A DNA stretch of 64,000 nucleotides from Syngnathus acus (Eukaryota; Chordata; Actinopteri; Syngnathiformes; Syngnathidae), in NCBI RefSeq assembly GCF_901709675.1, contig NC_051088.1, forward strand, positions 22,457,193-22,521,192, in the 5' to 3' direction. Below, one piece after another: positions 55,001 through 64,000 of the stretch; positions within the stretch are counted from its first letter, which is position 1; each line of letters starts with the position of its first letter. The notes below the pieces were generated by a model. It saw only the letters and a program-made list of their open reading frames with translations. It was not told the origin of the DNA and searched no databases. The position numbers were made by a program, and so were the translations under genes.

Positions 55001-58000
55001 AAGTCCAACAGAACAATGTCAGCCCGTCATTCGTTGAAGCCCAACACGTCACAAGTGAAGCTGCTAGCTGTTTCTTGCTAGCGCCGGTTGACGTTTACTT
55101 CCGGCAAGCTAAACCGAAAACAAAATGTGAAGTTCAAACTGTTTAAACAAAACTATCGCATTTTTCATTGGGTATCTCTTTTCCGTTCTGTGGCAGATGG
55201 ACCCGGTCCAGAAGGCGGTGATCAACCACACCTTTGGAGTTCCACTGGTCAAGACCAAGCGGCCGGTCATCTCCTGTAACGTCTGCCAGATCCGTTTCAA
55301 CTCGGAGGTACGTTTAAAGCGCGAGAAGAGCTGGGTCTTGGTGCAGTTCTCGGCCTTGTTTTGGCCCTTTTGACCCCCGCTGGAACTGAATATGCTTCAA
55401 AACACGATCTAGCAAGGGTGAGTAGCATAGCTTGTTTACAAGTCGCTGCCCCGTTTTTATTTTTATCGGAAGTCCTCAGCAGGAGACAAAGTATGTCTGA
55501 CGACGGGGAAGCCTTCAAAGAATTCCACCGTGCAGACTGTGATGTTGAAAAGACGTTTTGGCCAGACCACACGGAGGAGTCGCGCACCGCTGCTAAATAT
55601 ACGCGCAAAGTCTGCAATCATGTGGCTAAGCGGTAACGCTTACAATCTTTCAAGCCGTTCTGCTTAGATCTTCAAACCAAAATGATATTTATCCGCCAAT
55701 GTTTATGGGAGTGTTCACGATTCAGGCTACGCTAAAAACATACACAGTTTGGACCAGAAAAATATATTATGGAGCTACACCCACAGGAAGTGAAGGAGAG
55801 AGAAGGACAATGTGTATTCAGCTGTGCAACAGCTTTCAAATTTCTGTCAAGACTTCTGGAGGGATTTGTCCGCGTTCATCGAACTCATTCACATCATGTG
55901 TTGTCCGTGCACGCTGGACACCAAACAGGGCCTTCCCAAAACATGCAATTATCCCGACGTTGACGAGAAGCTGCAGCTCAAATCGTTCAAGACATGTGCA
56001 TTTTGGAAAGCAAACAATTGTCGATGGCTCGTAAAGCAGCAGCAACAGAATGTCAGTTATGTCAGAGTTGCGGTCGTCTGCTCGTCCAACTGAGCTCACC
56101 ATGTTCTTCACATTTTCCATCAACAATTCAAAATGACTTTCAATCTAATGCGGCTTGAGCTGTTGATTTGTGTGCAATCATAAAATCATCAACATGTTTT
56201 AAAAGGTTCGATTTTGCCGTTTTTTACGTCGATTTCATAAAGACGTCCTTTTTTTTCCCCTCAGCTTTCAAGCTGTATTTGGATTCTTATTTTATCGGGA
56301 ATGCTTTTGGTGTGGTTTCTTGCAAGTGTATTTTTTGTTTTCCAAAATAGCAATGCTCTGGTGGCGTTCCGCATTGACGACGTCATAAGCGCTCGCTTCC
56401 ACAGCATCGAGCAATGTCACACAGCACAATTAGTCCGATAAGGATCTGTTGATTTGCTGACTTTCTCCTTCAGCGCCACCTTGTCCGCTTTCTATTTTCA
56501 CATCTGTCACATCAGTTTTTCTTTTGAATCCTCTGCACCATAGCTCGAATGCTGTGCTGCACATTTGATCTTTGTTTCAAATAATGGTCCCATCTCAAAC
56601 AAAACATACAACCAGATATTCTATTTCTAAGCGGCCACACGGAGCTACAAACACACGCTGATATGAAACATATAAAACGCATATCGCATATCATTCACAT
56701 TTCATCGTCAAAGAGAGCAGGCCCCCTTCAAAGTCCCCCCCCCCCCCCCCATTAACATTGCTTGCATGCCATTTGTGCAATTTGGCTTCACTTAACAGCC
56801 ACTCATAAATCTAAAATCTATTTTACAAGACATACGTTAACTTGGACCGGGAATCTCGCTTTGTGAACGTTAAGTCAGTCAATTCTACTCGATTGTAATA
56901 AATGTCAGAAGAATTAGAATCACGCCGGCTCGTGCATCATTTATCACGACCAGAATTTATCTCGAAAAGGTGAGGGATGCTTCCATCTCCCAATCGGCGT
57001 GTCACTCTTGGTCGGCTCCCAATATGGACGCCTCCCACTCAGCAGCCTGCCAGTCCATCCCTTGAGCTCAGCTGGAGAGCTTAAGAAAGCCTCGCTGGCC
57101 AGACCAGGAAGGCAGAGCTTCACCTTCTTGAGATCCGAGCTTTGAACCAAGCCACCTTTTGAATCTCCGCCATTTCATCATCAAAATTGCTGGATTCGCA
57201 TCTTTCCCGTTTTAGCAAGACGCGGCAGGGAGCACGGCTGCCGTTCTTCTATGCACGCACGGAGATAGATGTCCATGATTCCGAAGTAGGACCTTTGAAA
57301 TCCACTGCAATGCCGCGAACAAACATGAGTGGGCCCGCCCGCCAATCAGCACCTTCACCAAGCTGCTCCATCAGTCCCCCCTTAGCCAGATAAATGCTCG
57401 GAGCCTTTCAGCACCTGCGGCAGCTGCCCGACGCCCGTCATGCCGCCGACCCCGAGCCAGCCGCTTAAAAAGGAACATCTTCACGATGTCATTTTACGAG
57501 CTCACTTTGTAGCACACGACGCTGCACATCTGCTCCCTCCAGCTACGCTCTTTCGGCGGTCGTTGGACTTGTTTGTACGTCGACGTGCTTTGCGGCAAAG
57601 TGAGCTAGTAAAATCGTCGTTCTAGCAAACTGCCGTCTCGTCTCATCCGCCGTCTCGTGCCGGCCTCGCAAAACTGCCGGCAGATAACCAAACAAAGAAG
57701 TCCCCTGACGAATGGCTCGCCCCGCTTGTTTACGCTCTGTGCAAACACATTCGCTCGTGGCCAGAGATGACTTCCTGCAATAAATCCCAGAAACATTATC
57801 TCTTGTAGTTTAGGATGATTTTTTTTTTTTGTTGCTTTTCACCGGACAAGCAAGCAAGCGTGCCTTGCTGTGTGTCTTTGTCTCTTTGGGAACCATAAAA
57901 AGCTGGAAGCCATTAATGAAATGCTGTCTAATGACACGCATTAGAAGGATAGTTTATGGCGCTTCCAGTACATCGGCATCCCAGTGGGCCCCAGTTTAAC

Positions 58001-59239
58001 TCCCACTGGCATTCTCAGTCTGCTATTAATGAAAGACGGAGCCAGTAACTGTCAGAGACTTTGGACTTTGCACTGATGATTGACAAGCATGTGTTCAGGG
58101 ACATTTTCATGTCCTTGGGAAAAGAAATGACAAATAAATATGTGATGAGTAAGGAACAAAGAAGGGTCTCAAGTGTCTCTCTCAGCAGGATTTTGGTCCG
58201 CCATCTCTCCTTTCACTGTAAACCAGGCTGCCGTCGGTGCTACAGTCCCACCCCACGTATAGAATAACATGTATGCGCCCGCTGTCAGGTCAGGTGAGGT
58301 CGCGGCAAATGAGGACCCGTGCAAGGAAGCATGGATAGGGGTTAAAGATAAGATAAGATAAAATAAATAAATAATTTAAAACAAACAAAAGACAAAGGAG
58401 GCTCTACTGCAGGTCAAACTCATTTTTGTCACGGGCCGCATTGTAGTCATAGTTTTCTTCGAAAGGCCATTATAATTATTATTACACTTTGTATTATATA
58501 CAGCAGTGGTCCCCAACCTTTTTTGCACCACGGACCGGTTACGCTTTTATATTTAAAAAAAACACCAATACATTTATATAAATAAATAATACATTTATAA
58601 TAAATATATAAAAACGATGAAATAAAATAATACGACTGGCATAAAAAGAAATATAAACCACATAAAAATAAAACTCACCATTACGTTGAATTAGTGGGAG
58701 CGCTGAGCTTCAGAGACTTCAGTAATTGCTTCTGTCAATCTTGTCCACGTTTTTTTTCTTTCAAAAAATCCCAAAGGTTTGTCTTTTAATGCAGGATGCT
58801 TGGTTTCCATGTGACGAAGTAGTTTTGAAGGCTTCATTGCCTCGTTAAGCTTGTCGCCACATATGCTGAGTGGGCTTGGCGCGTCAGAGTCACCTGATAA
58901 ATCCATATTTTAAGTAGGACTCCAAAAATGTTCTTTCAAATGCAGCTTTCCTTTTCTTAGAAGTCGTAGCCTCTTCTTCCGTCTCCTCGTCGGGCTTTTT
59001 TCCCTTTCCGAAGAAGCTTTCCAAACATCTCTGTTTCGTCCTAATCTTTGCTTCCTTCGCGGGCTCTATCGGGGTGACATGCCACGTGACCGGATGTAAC
59101 CGATGGATGTAATTGGGAGAAAATCGCCCAAATTTTTTTTATATTTTTCAAAATAAATTCTTACTCATTTTTGCTAGCCAAAACGAAACCAACTAAGAAC
59201 ATGACATCTGCAAACTTAAAAATAATATGCCTGGTGGTC

Positions 59240-59270
<31 letters not shown>

Positions 59271-59846
59271 TTTGCACCTGATATGTTTATTTACATATTG
59301 ATCTACATGTGCATTTATTTGTTTTTTTTTTATTTATTTGCAGTTCACACAGCACCTGATATGTTTTTTTTCTTTTTAAAGAATTCCATACTCATAAAGC
59401 CTGTTTACACACTCAATGACCATTCAATCATTCACAAAGTCAGTGATGAAGGAATGCATTGCAAGAACCAAGTCAAGTCAAGTCAAGTTTATTTGTATAG
59501 CCCTAAATCACAAGCACTCTCAAAGGGCTTCACATAGACAAAAATTGACAATTATTCTCAAAGCATCCCCTGATCTTAAGCTCCCAAGAGTGCTATCAAC
59601 CTTTTGAATTGTTTTTCCAATGTTGGATGACCTTATATTTTTATAACCAATAGTTAACGTGTTCTTGTGTCACAATCCAGAACCAAGCGGAAGCTCACTA
59701 CAAAGGAAACCGACACGCCAGGAGAGTCAAAGGCATCGAGACGTCAAAGAGTCGCTGTCAAGATGGCGATAAACCTCAGATTGTGACCCCCACCGCCTCT
59801 CCATCTCCTCCGGGCGCTGCCTCAGATAGCGAGACCGGCAAACAAG
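38992..59846 (+). CDS. znf385a: Zinc finger protein 385A, 5' part (gene continues past the window)
   Basis: The visible coding exons are 38992-39001, 50891-51066, 55197-55307 and 59681-59846, giving 154 residues. ZNF385A (HZF) is a nuclear/cytoplasmic protein with three U1/matrin-like C2H2 fingers that binds RNA and p53. Exon 1 encodes MIL plus one base of Gly, as in human (MILGSLSRAG; here MILGSINRAG). Exon 2 adds [19 protein letters not shown], 11 prolines and LSLFHNFST. Exon 3 starts [17 protein letters not shown] with CNVC; exon 4 supplies [18 protein letters not shown], completing finger 1. A Ser/Pro linker follows. All phases agree. The second and third fingers (expected YCALCKVAVNS-like and FHCEICNVKVNS-like) are not seen to 64000, so the 3' exons lie outside. 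ZNF385B and D differ in the N-terminus; the MILG start and [10 protein letters not shown] favour 385A. Confidence 0.88.
39938..39964. repeat. (GT)n repeat
   Basis: About 13 GT units. Confidence 0.92.
43185..43310. repeat. Interspersed repeat shared with 61765-61915
   Basis: Both stretches share a CACC-GGACAAGAC-like lead, an AGCTGATTGG / AGCCGATTGG core and an ACAAGG stretch at matching spacing. The family is unknown to me; similarity is partial. Confidence 0.4.
43461..43711. repeat. Long (TTCC)n microsatellite with interruptions
   Basis: About 250 bp of TTCC units broken by CTCC, TACCA and TCTTCC variants. Several long frames (for example 43424-44263) arise from it and are artefacts. Confidence 0.97.
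46012..46049. repeat. (CA)n repeat
   Basis: CACG units passing into about 15 CA units. Confidence 0.92.
46650..47110. promoter_or_regulatory. Candidate regulatory block in znf385a intron 1
   Basis: Unique, CpG-containing sequence with CATGCTAATGGCG, GCTCATTAGC and GACAGCCGCTGTC words, no repeats and no coding signature. A conserved-enhancer role is inferred from composition. Confidence 0.25.
49169..49199. repeat. (GT)n repeat
   Basis: About 15 GT units with one TTTGT interruption. Confidence 0.9.
50891..51066 (+). CDS. znf385a: znf385a coding exon 2
   Basis: Acceptor gtgcag; encodes [20 protein letters not shown] through SLFHNFST, with an 11-Pro run from a CCT-rich repeat (51001-51033); donor ACG|gtaaga, phase 0. 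Confidence 0.85.
51067..55196 (+). other. znf385a intron 2 (4.1 kb)
   Basis: Contains the possible internal first exon (53463), a T-run (54809-54828), a lone DNA-element terminus at about 54137-54165 and a unique stretch at 52500-52640. Nothing else coding is seen. Confidence 0.6.
53463..53501 (+). CDS. znf385a: Possible alternative first coding exon of znf385a
   Basis: aaaATGCAGCTC opens 13 codons ([13 protein letters not shown]) ending AAG|gtgagt in phase 0, which would splice directly onto MDPVQKAV at 55197. It lies in intron 2, after a purine-rich stretch and a CCAAT-like ATTGGCC (53092-53098). An internal promoter is plausible because ZNF385 genes use alternative starts, but there is no direct evidence of transcription here. 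Confidence 0.45.
55197..55307 (+). CDS. znf385a: znf385a coding exon 3 (zinc finger 1, first half)
   Basis: Acceptor tggcag; [20 protein letters not shown] then [17 protein letters not shown]; donor GAG|gtacgt. Contains the two Cys ligands of finger 1. Confidence 0.93.
58408..58503. mobile_element. Fragment of the GTCAAACTC hAT miniature family
   Basis: GGTCAAACTCATTTTTGTCA and CATAGTTTTCTTCG plus AAAGGCCATTATAATT correspond to the left third of the elements at 5150 and 5652. The copy is cut off just where the larger hAT terminus begins at 58504. Confidence 0.55.
58504..59090 (-). pseudogene. hAT transposase remnant with BED-type finger
   Basis: The left boundary CAGTGGTCCCCAACC is a hAT terminus. 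On the minus strand a frame reads [16 protein letters not shown], then SYLKYGFI, then after a frame break [16 protein letters not shown] and [20 protein letters not shown]. This is the BED-like finger (C-G-D to H-x4-H) and N-terminal region of the transposase family from which vertebrate ZBED5-type genes derive. The catalytic part is absent and the frame is broken, so it is inactive. The opposite terminus is not visible. Confidence 0.72.
59238..59273. repeat. (TTTA)n microsatellite
   Basis: About nine TTTA units in znf385a intron 3. Confidence 0.92.
59466..59540. mobile_element. Interspersed fish repeat fragment (TTTATTTGTATAGCCC type)
   Basis: AAGTCAAG units lead into GTTTATTTGTATAGCCC, TAAATCACAAGCACTC and AAAGGGCTTCACA, a motif recurring in teleost genomes as the end of a transposable element. 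The class is not determined. Confidence 0.5.
59681..59846 (+). CDS. znf385a: znf385a coding exon 4 (zinc finger 1, second half, and linker)
   Basis: Acceptor atccag; [20 protein letters not shown] supplies the two His ligands, then a Ser/Thr/Pro-rich linker ending SDSETGKQ. The donor G|gtgaca at 59847 is only moderate, so the exact 3' boundary is less sure. Read-through soon becomes Lys/Asn-rich and stops. Confidence 0.85.
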
Positions 59847-60715
59847 GTGACAAAGCAGAAAACGCTTCACGCAATAGCGGGCACAAATTGCACTGGCAAG
59901 TGCTTATCTTTGGAAAGAAAAAAAACAAAAACAAATGGAACATTCTCAAGGATAGCAAATACAAACTCAGAGTTGCTGAGGCAAACTGCTGACGACGCTC
60001 CGCTTATCAATGCTAAACAACAAATATTCAAATTAGGTTTGTAACGTTACCAGTTTTGGGTCCAACCTGCCTTAGGGCAGAAATATGTCACGCGCCATGC
60101 ATTATTTTATTTTATCACCACAAACAAAAATGGACTCCTGCCAAGTGGGTATTTTTTCTTTTCTGATCAAAATTTGCAGCTGGAATTGATCACAAGAATT
60201 GTCGCAGCCATCTTACACTACAGCGCCGATGCTGTTTCGATTGCTCATCGTCTACAATAGCACAAATCCAAAAGGGGCATTTACTTTCTTTTCTGCTCTC
60301 ATCTAGCGTGTGCCAAAGATAATATCTTGTTTTAATCAAGTCTAACCACAGCTATGCTCCCCATCTGTTAAATGTAAACATGTTTTGAACACGAGCTGCA
60401 GGACATTCCCTTGGTATCACATCGAGTAGCGGAGTGCATTTGTTTTGTTTTTTTCGTTCGACTCGTTCATGTTTTGCAACTTTGGAGAAATTACAACACG
60501 TTTACGGTCATGCTTTGGAATTTAGGGATGACTAATGTTTCATTAATATTGCCTCCACTCCCTTGGCACCGGTTTTGCCACGACTGCTTTCTTTCATCGG
60601 CTGGCCTTTCGGTCACCGTTGATCGGTTGCCGTCGCACAACATTCGATGTTCTAATTGATTTCAGAGTAGCATCTGGCGTGGAACTCTTTTTATTTTCTT
60701 CCTGTTCATTTAGAA

Positions 60716-60901
60716 GACAGAATTGAGACTAAATTGCGAGCAAATGGGATGTTTTTGTTTATTAACTTCAATATAAATACATTTATGTTAATGGAAAACA
60801 CAAGCTAAGACAGAATTGAGACTAAATTGCGAGCAAATGGGATGTTTTTGTTTATTAACTTCAACATAAATACATTTATGTTAATGGGAAACACAAGCTA
60901 A
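60716..60901. repeat. 93-bp tandem duplication (two units)
   Basis: Units 60716-60808 and 60809-60901 start GACAGAATTGAGACTAAATT and match except for two substitutions (CAATATAAAT versus CAACATAAAT; ATGGAAAAC versus ATGGGAAAC). It is a recent local duplication. Confidence 0.93.
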
Positions 60902-61764
60902 TGCTAAGTAAGCTATTAAGATGATCAGGTGTGTGAAGTAGGGAAACTTGTCGAAGAGGAAGGACAGTAATGTCGTCAAAGTAACTCGCCCGAGGCAATT
61001 AAGATGGCGCCGTTGAACAAACATTAGCACTTAGTCCAACTTAAGAAACAAGAGTCACGGTGCGACCTTGTGTCGTCCAGTTGTTGGTTTTCTCAGAATC
61101 TCTTTATCCAGCAGCTCAGCTCAGCTCATCTTTGTATTTGTAGCTTTGACGTGGAGGCCGTGTGTCTCCTCTCTGTTGCTTCCTCCGTGCTGCATTTTCC
61201 ATTGCCTCAGTGTCCCCGGACTTGTCCTTGGAATAAGCACCAGGCGACATAGCTGCCTTGTTTTGGTGACATTTATAAAGGTTCCTTCCCATGAGTGGCG
61301 CAAAGCAAACACAATAGAAACGTATTTTCAAGTACAAAAGTGTAAACTTTGAACCACCTTTGACTTTATTTTAACCCACAAAACCACTGTAAAAGCCAAG
61401 ATTGTTGTGTTAGCCATCCCGGAATAGCGAGAGGTCCGTTTGGGTTGCTCTGCGTCTCTCCAGAGGGATTTGAACTCACCATTGGAGCATGCTGAGCCAA
61501 AGCAAGCTCGCTATTATTGGCAACACAAAGTAGAAACATGTGAAAGAATCGACTTGTTGTGACCCTTGCGTCTTCCTGCCTTGCCCTCTTTGAAGCATGT
61601 GAATGTGTGATTTCACTCTGGTTCTTCCCACTGAGGCCAAGAACAACGCGCATAATCCAGAATTTGAGAAGAAGCAAATCAGAAAAGGGATGGATGGATT
61701 CAAATTATAAACAAATCAGAAATCAAAGATGGAACAAAACCAGGGAACCGAATACGAGCCAAGC

Positions 61765-61915
61765 GACGAGACATGCTACACCTGGACAGGACATGAGTGG
61801 CTGGAGGGAGCTGATTGGCCGAAACAAGGAACTAACTAATGTGCAAGGTCAACCAAGAAAAGCGGGACACGGGGGAAACTGAAAACAGAAAGTCAGCAAA
61901 AACACACAACTTGGC
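61765..61915. repeat. Interspersed repeat shared with 43185-43310
   Basis: CACCTGGACAGGACATGAG and GGGAGCTGATTGGCC resemble the 43.2-kb copy. The origin is not recognised. Confidence 0.4.
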
Positions 61916-64000
61916 CGTGACAATGTTGCTGAATCGTGGTTTGCGAAGCGTCATTGAGTTGGTTGCAAAGCGGCTTTTAGAAGATACCGACGCATTCATT
62001 CCTCGTTCTCGTGGGAGCGCTCGCTGTAGAATTTGCTAAAAAAAAAAACTAATGTATTCAATCTGTGCTGTACGTCCAGCAATACGCGATTGGTGGCGTC
62101 CTTTATCCAGGCTGTTGACCTTTCGGAGAAGGTTTTCATTGCTTTGAGGGATTTGCTATGGTAAGCTGAGGACTTGACTTGACTCTGGGGGTGATGGAAA
62201 GGCAGCTGGTAACTTGAAGACAAACATAACTTCACCTTCTTCCCCTCGCTGTTCTCTGATACACTCACCCACTTGAATGTTGGGCCTTGTTGTCCTCCAC
62301 ACACACGCAGACACACTCAAGGACAATTAAAGCGATGACATTCATGCGATAGGCTAGGTTGCATGACTAGCGCCTGACTATTAGGTTACGCGGGTTAAAT
62401 TGGGTTTCCATTCTAGTGATTCGAACCATCACATCTTATCATATGTGGAAACTGTTACAAAATGGTCAAACGATTCAAAAGATGTAAATTATCTGAAATT
62501 TCTCAATTTGCGTGATGAGGGTGAAGGGCACCCATCAGCTAGCTAGCTAGCTAGCGCTCAAGATGAGCATTGAGTTTCGGACCCGATGTGCACGTCATCA
62601 AAAATGAAGTGAGCTAGCATAATGGCCTGGCGGGCAGCTAGCAAGTTGAACCAGCTAAGCTTTTCAATGCTGAACTTGAGTGGTAGAAGCTCCCACAGCA
62701 TCATTTGATGACCCCCAATGTTTTGACAGATAATGTTTCCCTGGAAGCATCCGGCTCAAAAACATTCCTTTGGTGGAATCTATAAGACTCCCACGACTTC
62801 ACCAACAAAGTAACAGCATATGATGCGTAACTTTCATTTCCTGACATGGATTATGTACGCAGACGCATTTATCAAGCATCTGGACTGCGTTAACGCTCTT
62901 TGTTGACCTCCACGACCCCCCCAAGTGAACATTTCTGCTGTTTGGAGTTGAGGCGGACTATCAGTATGTCAGGCCTTAATTGACGCTATCGTGCTGTCCG
63001 TCACAGTCCAATTCTTACTTGACGCAAACATTGGCTAATTATAGCAAAAGCTGAGCTAATCCGCTAGTAGCCCAAAAAGGACTTTGGGAGTGTTACTTCG
63101 CCTTTGGCTGACCTGCTTTGAGGGCGAGGAGGCGTCCGGCCGTTCCACGAGCTTGACCAGATGTCAACCGTATGCTATGGATCTGTGATCAATAGTCCTT
63201 CCCCAGTAGAATTCAAATATGTGCGTGGGTCATGTGTTCCTAATTTAGATGTTTAGAATCTGCTCAAGTCCTTCATCGGCTTCGCAAACGGCCTGCTTGT
63301 ATTTGCACAGGACGAATGAGAAGGCTCCATTTCGACCCAAAAAAATAAAAATGGATGGCTAAGAGAACATCTGCAGCTGGAAACCTCCAAACCTGCGTGG
63401 ATTGTCATTTCGGAAAGCCCGTTCATCAGATGTGATGTCATCAAAGATGTCGTTTTCCTTTTTTTCTGCATAACTTTAAAATGATCTCATGGAAGATAAA
63501 TATACGAGCTGTCAAGACAAAGCTGTTAAAGAGCGACGGAGTCGTTGAATTGGGTGCTTGTCTTCTTACCGCAAATATCTCATGGTAGCCCTTTAATGCC
63601 GTAATCTGGTGGGAGGCTTTAGCGCGGCGCTCAAGTTGGCTCGACATCAGGGGGAATTTGGAGAAGGGCCGAACCCACCCGCTCGACCTCCTCATTGGGG
63701 GTGAGTGAGAGTGAGTAAGCCACCCAAATTTAGGGCGTCTTGTTCGGACAACAGCCAGGGTGAATACCACAGGCATGGCGTAGCATTAGCAAAAACACAT
63801 GTGCTCGTGCGGACAGACGGGCGGACGGATCATTGTGCCAACAGGTTCACAAACAAAAAGCGAGAAGGCATGCCAAGTACGGGAAAGACGGACTTTGTTG
63901 CTTCTGCCTGTGACAAAACGTGCCAAAAGGAACAGCTGTGTAGGAAAGAAGCTAACGGACCAGCTAACGTATCACTTTTCCACCTCAAATAAACTTTTCA

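Larger units (their letters stand above)
55308..59680 (+). other. znf385a intron 3 (4.4 kb)
   Basis: Contains the hAT fragments at 58410-59090, a (TTTA)n tract at 59238-59273 and a retroelement-like fragment at 59466-59540. I see no coding exon. Confidence 0.6.
59847..64000 (+). other. znf385a intron 4 (continues beyond the window)
   Basis: Contains the 93-bp tandem duplication (60716-60901), a repeat shared with 43.2 kb (61765-61915) and a short GCTA repeat near 62540. No further zinc-finger exon is seen before the end of the window. Confidence 0.6.

Noticed and set aside
59847-64000. Search for the second and third zinc fingers of znf385a
   Set aside because: No frame contains the expected Cys-x2-Cys with NS-type matrin finger sequence, so these exons are taken to lie beyond the window.

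Overview
The window looks like nuclear DNA of a teleost fish. It holds five vertebrate protein genes with consensus GT-AG introns and family-typical exon sizes, embedded in DNA rich in microsatellites, hAT-type and TA-flanked miniature elements and a tRNA-headed SINE of kinds common in fish. The repeat style would fit a percomorph, perhaps a syngnathid, but that is a guess. There are no bacterial genes, CRISPR arrays, rRNAs or complete tRNAs.

Gene order: a C1q-like secreted synaptic protein (c1ql4-type, +, 432-7426, two exons); an essential myosin light chain of the myl6/myl6b type (-, 10774-15819); the proneural bHLH factor neurod4 (+, promoter about 22.6 kb, CDS 23566-24648, poly(A) signal 25338); survivin (birc5, -, 31076-32578, four exons); and the 5' part of the zinc-finger gene znf385a (+, first coding exon 38992, four further coding exons including one alternative start, running off the right edge). 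Relatives of most of these genes lie on human 12q12-q13, so the block resembles part of that linkage group. c1ql4/myl6 and neurod4/birc5 are convergent pairs; myl6/neurod4 and birc5/znf385a are divergent pairs. No operon-like coupling is expected.

The most interesting gene is the myosin light chain. It carries two alternative 5' ends: a distal exon encoding a 56-residue N-terminal extension (15652-15819) and a proximal exon holding only the ATG (14473-14475). Two 28-nt second exons follow (14084-14111 and 13838-13865), and both splice in phase to the shared 144/174/78/29-nt exons. The layout matches the two-promoter MYL1 gene, but the body and C-terminus are MYL6-like. One fish locus therefore appears able to make both the short MYL6-type (151 aa) and the long MYL6B-type (206 aa) chains, which come from two adjacent genes in humans.

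Non-genic DNA includes a foldback element with perfect 60-bp inverted repeats (3133-3840), two closely spaced hAT miniature elements with 8-bp target duplications (5150-5452, 5652-5964), several hairpin elements (18651, 34293, 36912), a SINE with an 11-bp target duplication (35496-35860), a BED-finger hAT transposase remnant (58504-59090), a 93-bp tandem duplication (60716-60901), long TTCC, TATC and GATA arrays, and several unique-looking stretches that may be conserved regulatory DNA. All gene calls rest on reading translations and splice sites by eye; no database search was run.
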